Shown here in pieces: positions 7,401-13,419 of a DNA stretch of 31,177 bases. Source of the DNA: Anaerolineales bacterium (GTDB taxonomy: Bacteria > Chloroflexota > Anaerolineae > 4572-78 > J111); contig JACKAT010000067.1 of assembly GCA_020634935.1 (NCBI GenBank), positions 1-31,177 of the forward strand, read 5' to 3'. The notes beneath the pieces are model-generated. The model saw only the letters and a list, made by a program, of their open reading frames with translations, was not told the DNA's origin and searched no databases. Within the stretch, counting starts at the first letter, position 1. Each line of letters starts with the position of its first letter. The position numbers and the translations under genes were made by a program.

Positions 7401-10285
7401 CAGGTGATAGTTTCATCAGCATCGATGGTTACGGTGAGATCAGCGCCGTTAAGATCAAAATAACTACCGCTGCCGCCGGTGCAGGTGACGCCGGAAAGCT
7501 CCCAATCTGCGGGCAGGACTTCGGTGATGGTGTAATCACCAATGCGCAGGCCGGTGAAGACAATTGTGTCATCGATATCATCCGTTTGGGCCGGCTCATC
7601 GTCCAGCGTAAACCTTTGGGTTGGGCTGTATTTGCCAATGGTACCACCTGCATTGATCACATAAATATTGCCTGCATCGTCTATAGCGACCCCTACTTCA
7701 GAGGTACCGCCAACGTTTGCACTAACGGAAAGATTTGTCGGATTGCCTGAACTGTCATATTGCTGCACCGTGCCGTCTTGGATAACAATATAGAAGTTAC
7801 CGGCGCTGTCCATGCTGATGCCATACTCAAAGCCCGCGCCTGTCGTAAAGGCAAAGCCGGTGGGATTACCGCTGTTGTCAAATTGTTGAATATTACCGGT
7901 ACTTGTAAGTATATAGATATTGCCGGCGCTATCTACGGCAATGCCGGTCTCGGTCCCGGACATCCCTGAGTTAAACGATAACCCGGTGGGTGTGCCTGTG
8001 CTGTCGTACTGTTGAACATTGCCGTTCGCATCAACCATGTAAAAATTGCCGGCGCTGTCCAAGCTAAGGCCGGCCGGCGTGGTGGGCAGGACCGAGTCAA
8101 AGGTAAAGCCGGTTGGGTTACCACTGCTGTCAAATTGTCGAACGGCCTCATCAAGACTACCGATAAGGACATAAATATAGCCCTCGTCATCTACGGCGAT
8201 ATCGGTACCGATGCTACCGGGCAACCCGGCGGAGAAACTATCAACCTGGGCATAATTATCGCCGCCGGGAATCGTGCTGGTAAATGTAAAGTCGGCGCCG
8301 TCGGCGGGAGTGGCTGATTTAACGATGGTTAGGCTGCCGACAGGGTCTATGCCTTCACCTTGAATGGCAAAGCTGTAGGGGGCTTCATCGCTATCATCGT
8401 TGGGGATGGTGACTGTGGCTGTACGGGCGCCGGTCACTGACGGGTCGAAGGTGATCTCAAATGTCGTCGTTCCTCCGCCGTTTATAGGGGAATCGGGTTG
8501 GCCGGTTACGGTGAAATCCTCGGCGTTGACGCCGCTGAGCGTCACTTTGTCCGGCGTTCCGGTTAAAGTGAGCGCACTGTTGCCGCTGTTCTCGATGGTG
8601 AAGGTATGGACTACGGTCTCGGAGTTGATATTGGCGCTGCCGAAGTCTGTGTCGGTTGTCGTCGAGGGTGTAACATTTCCGTTGGCAACCTCCTGCCCAT
8701 TGCCTATGACGGTGATTTCCGGTGCTGGTGGGGCAATGAAACCAAAATCAAACACATAGGCCGACCCGGAATATTGGCCGTCGTCACTATCCTGATAGGC
8801 GCCAATAACGGTGGTGCTCCCATCAACGGCTACGGCATAACCGAACCGGTTTAATGTTTCGGCATCAGAGGCAAGTAATTTTTGAACTTCACCCCATTGG
8901 TTGGCTCCCCCCTGGTTGCGCTCGAAAATGTAGGCCGAACCGGTCCTGGTGCCGAAATCATCATCTTGATGAGCGCCAACGATCACCGTATCGCCGCTGA
9001 TGGCTACCGCGTCGCCAAACCAATCACTTTGGGCTGCATCAGAGGCAATTAGTCTTTGCACCTGGCCCCACTGGTTAGTTCCACCCTGATTACGCATAAA
9101 GACATAAGCTGCGCCAGCCGACCCGATGCCGGGAGTACTGGTACCAATAGCCCCTACTACCACTGTATCATCACTAATGGATATAGCTTCTCCAAATCTA
9201 TCCCCGGATCCGGTATCGGCGGCATTAAATTCCGTTACATATCCCCACTGATCAGCCCCGCCTTGGTTGCGCTCAAAGATATAGACTAACCCAAAATTGT
9301 TGCCGCTTTCATCGATAAACGGAGCGCCAACAAACAACGTATCACCGCTCAGAGCCACAGCCGTACCAAAGCGGTCGCCGGTAATTGAGGTCGTGGCGGT
9401 TATCTTCGTGAACTCGCCCCACTGATTGATCCCGCCCTGATCGCGCTCAAAGACATAGGCCGAACCGGAGAATTGGCCAGTGTCACTATCTTGATGCGCC
9501 CCCACAACCAACGTATCGCCACTAATCGTGACGGAAATACCAAACTGGTCGGCAGCGGCGGCATCAGAGGCTGTAATCTTCGCGACTTCACCCCACTGAT
9601 CGGCCCCACCTTGGTTGCGCTCAAAGACATAAGCCGAGCCAGAACCGGTTCCAGCATCATCATTTTGAAATGCCCCCACAACCAACGTGTTGCCATTGAT
9701 GGCGACGGCATTGCCAAATCTATCGCCGGCGTGTTCATCGGAAGGGGCCAGTTTTTTAACCAGACCCCATTGATCGGCTCCGCCCTGATTGCGCTCAAAA
9801 ATATAGACCGAACCGGCCCCAGCACCGATGTCAGTATCGTCGCTGGAAGCCCCAATGATCAGCGTATCACCGCTGATGGCGACGGCATCCCCAAACCAAT
9901 CACCGGCCGCTGCATCCGGCGCGGTGAGTTTTATAACTTCGGTGGCGCTAAAGATTAGACTCTGCACGACGTTAGATGGTTGGTAAGTGGCGGCGGCAGT
10001 GTCGTTTGGCTGTCGCAGAAGGCCAAGCCACTTGCTCTGGGAAAGTTCAGGTGGCAGATTGGGGATGGCGTTAGTAACTACGGGTTCGATAGGATTGCCG
10101 TGGCCGGTTTCCCTATCGCCGTTTATGGTCCCGGCGTCAGATATAGAAGCGGTAAGGCTCGAGTCGCCAAAGACTAATCGAGTTCTGACCGGGGTAAGGA
10201 ATAGCCCTATCGCTAATAGGGCTGCCAGAAATATGGAAATTCGCCCTAATGATCGCGGTTGGAATTTTAATCTGGAATGGTTCAT
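1..10285 (-). CDS. Giant secreted multidomain repeat protein, C-terminus beyond the left edge
   Basis: The frame is open for 3,428 codons from an ATG at 10285 to the left edge; I found no in-frame stop line by line. A purine-rich site (GGAGAAGAGGG) precedes the ATG. Approximate residues: hydrophobic signal/anchor 14-31; seven FG-GAP repeats 118-514 (each with an FG-x-A-V-A-I-S-G-D-T motif); choice-of-anchor-D-like 520-642; about a dozen prealbumin-like (SpaA/CnaB-like) domains from 652 on, many with a Cys pair of the V-T-C...C-T-F type; a five-unit propeller 676-891; a six-unit NHL propeller 1383-1742; cadherin-like Ig 1992-2082; DUF11-like 2799-2888; 74-aa tandem repeats from about 2936. Families of this kind are extracellular adhesion or surface proteins. 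That role is inferred, since no catalytic motif was seen. No cell-wall anchor is visible because the C-terminus is missing. It is the only gene on its strand up to 12382. Confidence 0.9.
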   Translation of the reverse strand, partial: MNHSRLKFQPRSLGRISIFLAALLAIGLFLTPVRTRLVFGDSSLTASISDAGTINGDRETGHGNPIEPVVTNAIPNLPPELSQSKWLGLLRQPNDTAAATYQPSNVVQSLIFSATEVIKLTAPDAAAGDWFGDAVAISGDTLIIGASSDDTDIGAGAGSVYIFERNQGGADQWGLVKKLAPSDEHAGDRFGNAVAINGNTLVVGAFQNDDAGTGSGSAYVFERNQGGADQWGEVAKITASDAAAADQFGISVTISGDTLVVGAHQDSDTGQFSGSAYVFERDQGGINQWGEFTKITATTSITGDRFGTAVALSGDTLFVGAPFIDESGNNFGLVYIFERNQGGADQWGYVTEFNAADTGSGDRFGEAISISDDTVVVGAIGTSTPGIGSAGAAYVFMRNQGGTNQWGQVQRLIASDAAQSDWFGDAVAISGDTVIVGAHQDDDFGTRTGSAYIFERNQGGANQWGEVQKLLASDAETLNRFGYAVAVDGSTTVIGAYQDSDDGQYSGSAYVFDFGFIAPPAPEITVIGNGQEVANGNVTPSTTTDTDFGSANINSETVVHTFTIENSGNSALTLTGTPDKVTLSGVNAEDFTVTGQPDSPINGGGTTTFEITFDPSVTGARTATVTIPNDDSDEAPYSFAIQGEGIDPVGSLTIVKSATPADGADFTFTSTIPGGDNYAQVDSFSAGLPGSIGTDIAVDDEGYIYVLIGSLDEAVRQFDSSGNPTGFTFDSVLPTTPAGLSLDSAGNFYMVDANGNVQQYDSTGTPTGLSFNSGMSGTETGIAVDSAGNIYILTSTGNIQQFDNSGNPTGFAFTTGAGFEYGISMDSAGNFYIVIQDGTVQQYDSSGNPTNLSVSANVGGTSEVGVAIDDAGNIYVINAGGTIGKYSPTQRFTLDDEPAQTDDIDDTIVFTGLRIGDYTITEVLPADWELSGVTCTGGSGSYFDLNGADLTVTIDADETITCTFENINPSATEGTVTLVKSVINDDGGTAGVNAFGLSLNDNPVNSGEPVSFAAGSVVTITEVGLPGYEFVSITGDGCPAALGDTVTVNGSENVVCTITNDDIAPTITVNKVLAPPSDTGAFSLTIDSVTYATGGHGTTTGAVEVDAGTHTIGELGASGTDLAGYETIIGGDCATDGTVTVDLAEAATCTITNTLKTGSLTIVTEATPADGTPFAFTSNIPGGATFTLDDEPLQSDDIDDTMVFTGVPVGDYTITETVPADWQLADVTCDNNAAFTATASGVTVTLTGEDTICTFTNQKQATLTIVNRAFTGDTGQPTFDFSGTTPIGNFGLNLGDSQSFDLFPGSYTLAEAAPTGWNLDGVSCDNGVAFTETASGVTVTMAGQNTTCTFTNDQFQPNSITIIKKAAPADGTDFGFSFGSPGDGIISTIAGNGGYGYSGDGGPATSASFYNPRGVAVDSAGNIYIADINNYRIRKVDTNGIITTIAGNGSYGFSGDGGPATSARLGNIQGVAVDSTGNLYITDYYSYSYSSYSSYYSRRYSRIRKVDTNGIITTIAGQLSSGFSGDGGPATNARLYYPTGVAVDSAGNVYIADHYNHRIRKVNANGIISTIAGNRSYGYDPSDDGGPATNASLYYPYGVAVDSAGNVYIADHNNRRIRKVDTNGIISTIAGNGSYGYDPTDDGGLATDASLYYPYSVAVDSASNVYIADYYNRRIRKVGTNGIITTIAGNGEYGYDPSDDGGPATEASFYYPYGVAVDNAGNVYIADAFNRRIRKVTTPPTTFKLDDESTQTDNIESSLTFSDLAADDYLISEQLPDDWALENVVCTGGSGNFFSLTDETLSVSIDTDEDITCIFSNQKPATLTIAKTSLISDSTSFDFSGSASVGNFSLGIGDSQEFTLPAGDYTITEIVSAGWALESVSCDNNANFSETSSGVTVTMAGVDTTCIFTNRLETSPLTLRAYDSDNDGQVDPGESILYTMNIQNGDGPAANVQFSSTLDTNSTLQQIERGDNSLGDFLSSPIARNDGGYQTGVDSSLTVPDGTGDLLANDNDPDGGAVSVVPASGASANGGTFQVLANGGFSYTPPSGYQGSDTFIYQVVDDEGDKDPATVTIVVGGVAYSPTAPMEKIAVAGLSTGQRYAGLARPLNVPAFTVALGSLDANQRVKITFQAEINSVQTPSTNDEVCTQTTLSGSGPLMNLGTDTTCTPLAKGIINLVAVDTGSDNPLNVDFNFSSSLPNNADITLKAAQTKKIETTPGSYTITGVTPAGWSLDNITCQPATGSEASQFSTSLPTAQANIELASGEEMTCTFESRRQTGVITITLVSDPPDGTDFEFEATAALDDGSPIPGFISHFILDDEAEESGDIAFNVAEFSDIPVGEYNITELVPSDWQITGIDCQGDANVTSINNGEGVRILLGDGEATSCTVSNYRDSGSLTITKIASPNNGTDFDFTLAGSSLTGDIPFTLDDEPSQTDSISQSITFAGLTVGDYYTVTETVPDNWVLSLAPNACTGDDGNPVAFSPVTDGLRISPEAGDDITCVFTNTGQSMLTVTKIITNDNGGTAVVSDFPLFIDGAPIASGQAILVSAGVHTVSETNQTGYVQSFGGGCDQNGQVSVGVGDRQECIIYNDDIAPTITVNKVVVPATDTGVFSLTIDSVIYGAGGDGATTGAVEVVAGLHTIGELGANETDLAHYNVEIGGDCAVDGAVSVGPAEAAACTITNTLKTGSLTIVKAAVPADGTDFDFTSNIPGAGSQSFTLDDEPVQTDDVDHSITFSDLPIGQYTVSEVLSTDWLLDNVACTGGTGDYFSVSNTNLAVIINDEETVICTFSNEKESLPSHLSINKTVQLLNDPVQPGDPITYTVVVENSGGDATGVVVTDTLPAYLIGDDLATTVDIASNERVTFTLEAIVADDVPAGLTITNTARFSHTASTGQAQAAFTVAEASSLPTVCLYQSDGITGIAGGVVQYYAGGWQVFGATGADGCVEQAIPLQSYRFQMNYGGTATYITQNVADDPLVTFQTTNVTVELRDSSGNLIDAGAVRYYASGWKDFGATSNGQVSLELLPSSYRFQMNYGGTATYITQNVADDPLVTFQTTNVTVELRDSSGNLIDAGAVRYYASGWKDFGATSNGQVSLELLPSSYRFQMNYGGTATYITQNVADDPLVTFQTTNVTVELRDSIGNLIDTGAVRYYASGWKDFGATSSGQVSLELLPSSYRFQMNYGGTATYITQNVADDPLVTFQTTNVTVELRDSSGNLIDAGTVRYYASGWKDFGTTSNGQVSLELLPSSYRFQMNYGGTATYITQNVADDPLVTFQTTNVTVELRDSIGNLIDCVRYYASGWNYHQAAVSRTAATGFRYGGTAPHHQVATLAFKPPTSPLSGQHRQPIDTAVRYYASGWKDFGATSSGQVSLELLPSSYRFQMNYGGTATYITQNVADDPLVTFQTTNVTVELRDSIGNLIDTGTVR
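5060..6139 (-). repeat. Six-unit NHL propeller of the giant protein
   Basis: Six units carry G-V-A-V-D-S-A-G-N-V-Y-I-A-D followed by R-I-R-K-V-D-T-N-G-I-I-T-T-I-A-G-N-G, the NHL-repeat signature. The block interrupts a prealbumin-like domain: the sequence before it ends G-S-P-G and the sequence after it resumes F-K-L-D-D-E. Unit 2 carries an extra Tyr/Ser-rich stretch. Confidence 0.85.
5790..5840. repeat. AATAAG-type microsatellite expanded inside an NHL blade
   Basis: The plus strand shows imperfect runs of agaagaat and aagaat units. On the coding (minus) strand they give an alternating Tyr/Ser/Arg stretch inserted just before R-I-R-K-V in NHL unit 2, where the other units have a two- or three-residue turn. 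The frame is preserved. Confidence 0.75.
8740..9934 (-). repeat. Seven FG-GAP repeats of the giant protein
   Basis: Seven tandem units of about 55-58 residues share W/R-F-G-x-A-V-A-I-S-G-D-T-x-x-V-G-A and end in Y-V-F-E-R-N-Q-G-G-A-D-Q-W-G. They match the FG-GAP (integrin-alpha-like) pattern and should form one seven-bladed propeller next to the signal segment. Some blades contain D-x-D-x-G spacing that could hold calcium. Confidence 0.85.
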
Positions 10286-10532
10286 TTTCCCTCTTCTCCG
10301 ATGTCGTTAGATTTGGTCGTAAGGTTATGATATTTAAGTTTACACGTGATTTCTATGGATACCGTAGGTTTTGACTAAAAATTATGTTTGTATTTTGCTC
10401 AATTTCTTTGCTGTAATTAAGGCCTTCACAGCGATCAGATTGAATGGGTGTCCGTCAGCGAATATTAGGATTGTGACCAAGGCCAGCCAGGGCGCCTCTT
10501 GTCGGGGATCGGCCTTGAGCTGTTAGTCGATT
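10286..10532. other. Upstream region of the giant gene
   Basis: This AT-rich stretch has no convincing gene on either strand. On the minus strand TTGAGC is followed 17 bp later by TTTAGT, each four of six to the sigma-70 consensus, near 10365-10410. That is a weak promoter guess for the giant gene. Confidence 0.35.
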
Positions 10533-10716
10533 CCAAACCCTTTCCCGATGGCGAGAGGCCTTTGCGGGTGATCGTAATGACATCCACCCGCGCTGTTAGG
10601 GCGGGTGGGGCGAACCCCTGATCCACTGAATGGGCTGAATGCATTGAGGTGGCTATGCATACTTCCGTGAAATCACGTCAATCAGCGCCTCCGTGATTCA
10701 CTCCCACCCCACCGAA
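10533..10716. repeat. Dispersed intergenic repeat, copy A
   Basis: This stretch aligns collinearly with 12142-12329. Shared anchors include ccgatggcgagaggc, cgggtgatcgtaatga, tatgcatactt and tcacgtcaatcag. It contains an 8-bp perfect hairpin (CCACCCGC 10584-10591 with GCGGGTGG 10601-10608, loop gctgttagg) and a short hairpin CGTGA-aa-TCACG. No open frame is conserved between the copies, so a non-coding or mobile element is more likely than a gene. Confidence 0.8.
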
Positions 10717-10749
10717 TGGGACAGACGCATTTCCAAACCGCCGGCTTTT

Positions 10750-10826
10750 TTTATAGAACCGGGGTGCCGGAGAATGGGGTGAAGCCAGCGGGAAATGTTG
10801 GGTCTCTTTCATCGCCCCCAATCTAC
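10750..10826. repeat. Second intergenic repeat module with GTTGGG hairpin
   Basis: This stretch matches 14612-14685 closely (shared tagaaccgg, gccggagaatggggtga and gccagcg). It ends in the hairpin GTTGGG/CCCAA with loop containing ctctttcatcg (10797-10821). The same hairpin recurs at 12333-12357 and 14658-14682, with a degenerate one at 12046-12064. Confidence 0.75.
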
Positions 10827-10829
10827 GTG

Positions 10830-10860
10830 ACTTACCTAACGGAATCAGGTAAGTTTTTTA
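10830..10860 (+). terminator. Rho-independent terminator without an obvious upstream gene
   Basis: ACTTACCT (10830-10837) pairs perfectly with AGGTAAGT (10847-10854) around a 9-nt loop and is followed directly by six T. It works only in the plus direction. No plus-strand protein gene precedes it, so it may end a transcript from the repeat element. Confidence 0.65.
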
Positions 10861-11008
10861 ATGTTCATGCCATTTTGAGGTATTGGTGTGTCGTTTTGAT
10901 ACAGGAAGCGTACAGCCAGGTTTGAAGTAAACCGTTACAGAGTGCTGTTCCAGGCCAGAGTCATTTACACGATACTTTTTCAAAAGTAGGGATAGTGGCG
11001 TAGAACCG

Positions 11009-11149
11009 TTAAGTAATTTCCCCTGTAAAAGGTTTAGAAGAAAAAGTCGATAGCTCTGAAGTTTGGCTTGACGCGGCCAGATAGCTGTTTCCTTTCTTTT
11101 TTCGGCTGACCGTTTCTTCACACTTTCCACATTTCTCAACAATTCCCAT
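11009..11149 (-). CDS. Possible 46-aa CxxC microprotein
   Basis: An ATG at 11149 follows TAGGAG at a 6-nt spacing, a near-ideal ribosome site. The product starts M-G-I-V-E-K-C-G-K-C-E-E, then a basic K-K-K-G and a Ser/Thr-rich tail. C-G-K-C is a single CxxC pair, which could bind metal or be redox-active if real, but a full zinc site would need two more ligands. No family was recognised. A longer frame (11193-10858, 111 aa) overlaps it in another frame with a poorer start, so at most one of the two is real. Confidence 0.25.
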   Translation of the reverse strand: MGIVEKCGKCEETVSRKKKGNSYLAASSQTSELSTFSSKPFTGEIT

Positions 11150-11261
11150 ATGCAACTCCTATACTTCCTGCATAAACTTGTCATATACCCCAACGGTTTA
11201 TCGGAATACGATAGGGTTATCTAAACAAGCCAACGCTTTAGCTCAAGAAAGTGAGATACTT

Positions 11262-11663
11262 ATGGCCACCCCCATCGAAGCATTCCGAGATTTTGGACCC
11301 CGACTTAGACACAACCAAACCCTGGACGAGCGTGACTTGGCTAAGTGGATTGCCATGCGCACCAGTATGAATCCCAACACGGTCAACCTGGCTCTGCTCG
11401 AACTCAAAGATGCCGTTGTGTATCACGCCCACCAGGGCACGCCGCTCAAGCTGCCGGGCCTGGTCCGCATCGCCCCCTCCATCGACCGCCACGGTAATAT
11501 CACCCTCAACCTGCGCCTCGATCACCACTTGAAGCGCACCGTCAACAATATCAACGAGTACACCGGCGACATCATCAACCGTGCCAACATCGGGATCACC
11601 GATGCCGCGATGAAAGCCTTGTGGGACGCTGCTCACGCCGATAATCCCCTGATTTTCAAATAA
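11262..11663 (+). CDS. HU/IHF-like DNA-binding protein (133 aa)
   Basis: The product begins M-A-T-P-I-E-A-F and shows the layout of HU-like proteins of the DUF4469-N type: an N-terminal helical pair (T-L-D-E-R-D-L-A-K-W-I-A-M-R-T), a V-x-x-A-L-L-E-L-K-D-A-V helix, G-T-P-L-K-L-P-G-L-V-R-I-A-P leading into the beta arm, and a basic strand around R-L-D-H-H-L-K-R-T-V. Family members bind or bend DNA with little sequence specificity. The frame extends upstream to a TTG at 11178, but I chose the ATG at 11262: GTGAGA precedes it and the domain starts there. A terminator follows, and a 22-bp repeat array lies just downstream. It is isolated on the plus strand, so it is probably monocistronic. Confidence 0.8.
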   Translation: MATPIEAFRDFGPRLRHNQTLDERDLAKWIAMRTSMNPNTVNLALLELKDAVVYHAHQGTPLKLPGLVRIAPSIDRHGNITLNLRLDHHLKRTVNNINEYTGDIINRANIGITDAAMKALWDAAHADNPLIFK

Positions 11664-11692
11664 AAACCGTTTTGCCGGTGTTCCACCGCCCT

Positions 11693-11726
11693 GGCGCTGC
11701 CCACCCCCACAGCGTCGGGCTTTTTT
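11693..11726 (+). terminator. Terminator of the HU-like gene
   Basis: GGCGCTG (11693-11699) pairs with CAGCGTC (11710-11716) with one G-T wobble around a 10-nt loop. A GGGC and six T follow. It sits 30 bp after the stop codon. Confidence 0.7.
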
Positions 11727-11780
11727 GACCCAACTGACCCCGTTCCCCGCCCCCGTCTTCCTCACGCTACCCAGTTAAAT

Positions 11781-12003
11781 AGGTCTCATTCTCTACTAAA
11801 TCAGTCTGAGCTATCTACTAAAGTAGGTCAAGCTGCTTAATAAGGTAGCTCGAGTTTCCTAACTTAGGTAGCTCGAGTTTCCTAACTTAGGTAGCTTGAG
11901 TTTCCTAACTTAGGCAGCTCAAGCTACTTACTAAGGTAGGTTGAGCTACTTTATAAGTCAGCGCGAGCGATCTACTAAACCAGTCGGAGCTACCCGGTAA
12001 AAT
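11781..12003. repeat. Ten-unit 22/23-bp tandem array
   Basis: Units start at 11781, 11803, 11825, 11847, 11870, 11893, 11916, 11938, 11960 and 11982. The three central units are 23 bp and nearly identical (AGCTCGAG then TTTCCTAACTTAGG); the outer ones are 22 bp and progressively diverged. CCTAACTTAGG is itself palindromic. There are no unique spacers, so this is not a CRISPR array. The period is close to two helical turns. Confidence 0.88.
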
Positions 12004-12045
12004 CGCAGCTTACTCACGGGGCGTAAGTTCTCGTAACGCAGCTGA

Positions 12046-12141
12046 GTTGTGGCATCGACCCAACCTACGTGACTGATCAATGCGTCGATCAGTCGATTCC
12101 AAACTCAGAATCGATTGATCGACGTCTTAAATGGCCGATAT
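12046..12141. other. Hairpin-rich spacer before repeat copy B
   Basis: The stretch contains a degenerate GTTGTGG...CCCAAC hairpin (12046-12064), then ACTGATC/GATCAGT with an 8-nt loop around 12072-12093 and GATT/AATC pairs to 12125. No coding frame is supported. Confidence 0.5.
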
Positions 12142-12357
12142 CAAACCCTTTTCCGATGGCGAGAGGCTTTTTCGGGTGATCGTAATGAAACTCCACCCAC
12201 CCTAACAGCGCGGGTGGGGGGGCGAACCACTGGATCGCTGAATGAACTGAATGCACTGAGGCTGGTATGCATACTTCAGTGATATCACGTCAATCAGTAT
12301 CTCAGTGATTCAACCTCCACCGCACCGAAGTTGTTGGGGCTCTTTCATCGACCCAAC
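12142..12357. repeat. Dispersed intergenic repeat, copy B, with GTTGGG hairpin
   Basis: Positions 12142-12329 are collinear with copy A at 10533-10716. The GC hairpin at 12193-12216 has the loop cctaacagc, the exact reverse complement of the loop in copy A. Copy B also pairs CACTGAG with CTCAGTG across the tatgcata segment. The module ends in the GTTGGG/CCCAAC hairpin (12333-12357), just downstream of the minus-strand gene ending at 12382. Confidence 0.78.
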
Positions 12358-12381
12358 CTCTTGAACGCATTGAGATGATGA

Positions 12382-13419
12382 TTACCAGTTTGGAAACACA
12401 AACGGCGGTCTTTCGGCCCGGATTTTATCGCACTTTTCTTTGCGCCAATGGACGCTGGTGAGCATAACATTATTGACGCGAACGGTTTCCATCAAATCTG
12501 TATCCCAATTGAGGCTGCTGGGGCCGCTCAGGTTTTCGAACCCGCTGATAAGTTTGAAGGGGGAACTCACGATCATCGCCGATTTACGGCTAGCCAGTTG
12601 CGAACCCATGGTTGAAATGCACCAGTTATCAACTTCTTCAAAGGCAAAACTCCCCGCTTGTACTGAACTCAATTCAGTTAATCCGTATAGCGGACCCATA
12701 AAAAAGCTTAGAACCCACATAAAAGTCTTGCCCATCTCAATATCTTCTTCTCGTCGAAAGTTGTAATAAACATTCGGTTTGTCGCGCATCAACGTGATGA
12801 GGTTTTGCATGATCGGACGAGCCTGTACTAAATTAGCGCGGCGTCCATGGAAGATATCAAGCACATTTTTTACGGTTGATACGCCGCCCACTACCAGCAG
12901 ACCGTCATTGACCAGCGTCCAGACCCACGGTTCAAATTTATCGAGGCTAACATTTTTGTCGTAGCCGATTAAATATGGGGTGATTATCATATAAAGCGTG
13001 TCCTCACCATAACTTTCAACCTGTTCGATGTCTCGGGCTGGAAGGCTCTCGAAAATAGCCGGAGCTTTATGGGTGTAAATCAACATTGCTGCCGAACTGT
13101 AATCTACAGAAACCAGGGCCACCTGAGAAACGTCTTCCGGTTGAAGCTCAACTGAGACAAAGATTGGATCAATAAGTTCATTGATACGATGGTGAGGCAA
13201 GATAAATTTCAAGCGGGTATCTTCCCGCAGACGAAGGTCGGTTAGTACGGCAGCGCCGGTTGTTTCTGCCGGAAGCAGGGCATAGGCATCTACACGTTCA
13301 TCATCATAGGGTAATTCTGTAAGCGCCACATAAAGGGTTACCGCCCCATAGTATAAACCACACACCAAAAATGGCGTCAGAACAATTGACAGGCAACAGC
13401 CGAACCATTTTTTCTTCAT
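12382..13419 (-). CDS. Membrane-anchored protein of unknown function (345 aa)
   Basis: I do not recognise the family. The protein starts M-K-K-K-W-F-G-C-C and has one N-terminal membrane segment (about residues 7-32). The rest should be extracytoplasmic. The segment around residues 168-194 (D-G-L-L-V-V-G-G-V-S-T-V-K-N-V-L-D-I-F) resembles the repeated strand-helix units of DUF3352-type lipoproteins, but this is only a resemblance. No catalytic motif is visible. Its start overlaps the stop of the upstream gene by 4 nt (ATGA), so the two are translationally coupled and probably work together. A repeat hairpin follows its stop, with no clear U-tract terminator. Confidence 0.85.
   Translation of the reverse strand: MKKKWFGCCLSIVLTPFLVCGLYYGAVTLYVALTELPYDDERVDAYALLPAETTGAAVLTDLRLREDTRLKFILPHHRINELIDPIFVSVELQPEDVSQVALVSVDYSSAAMLIYTHKAPAIFESLPARDIEQVESYGEDTLYMIITPYLIGYDKNVSLDKFEPWVWTLVNDGLLVVGGVSTVKNVLDIFHGRRANLVQARPIMQNLITLMRDKPNVYYNFRREEDIEMGKTFMWVLSFFMGPLYGLTELSSVQAGSFAFEEVDNWCISTMGSQLASRKSAMIVSSPFKLISGFENLSGPSSLNWDTDLMETVRVNNVMLTSVHWRKEKCDKIRAERPPFVFPNW

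Noticed and set aside
10716..10925. 69-codon plus-strand frame
   Set aside because: It runs through the repeat module and the terminator hairpin, and has no conserved counterpart in copy C.
10858..11193. 111-codon minus-strand frame
   Set aside because: It has a TTG start without a ribosome site and no recognisable domain, and it overlaps a better-supported small frame and the terminator end. Not listed as a gene.
11238..11765. 175-codon minus-strand frame over the HU-like gene
   Set aside because: It is antisense to a clear HU-like protein and extends through its terminator.
11781..12003. CRISPR-like array
   Set aside because: Repeats abut directly with no unique spacers, and no cas gene is present.
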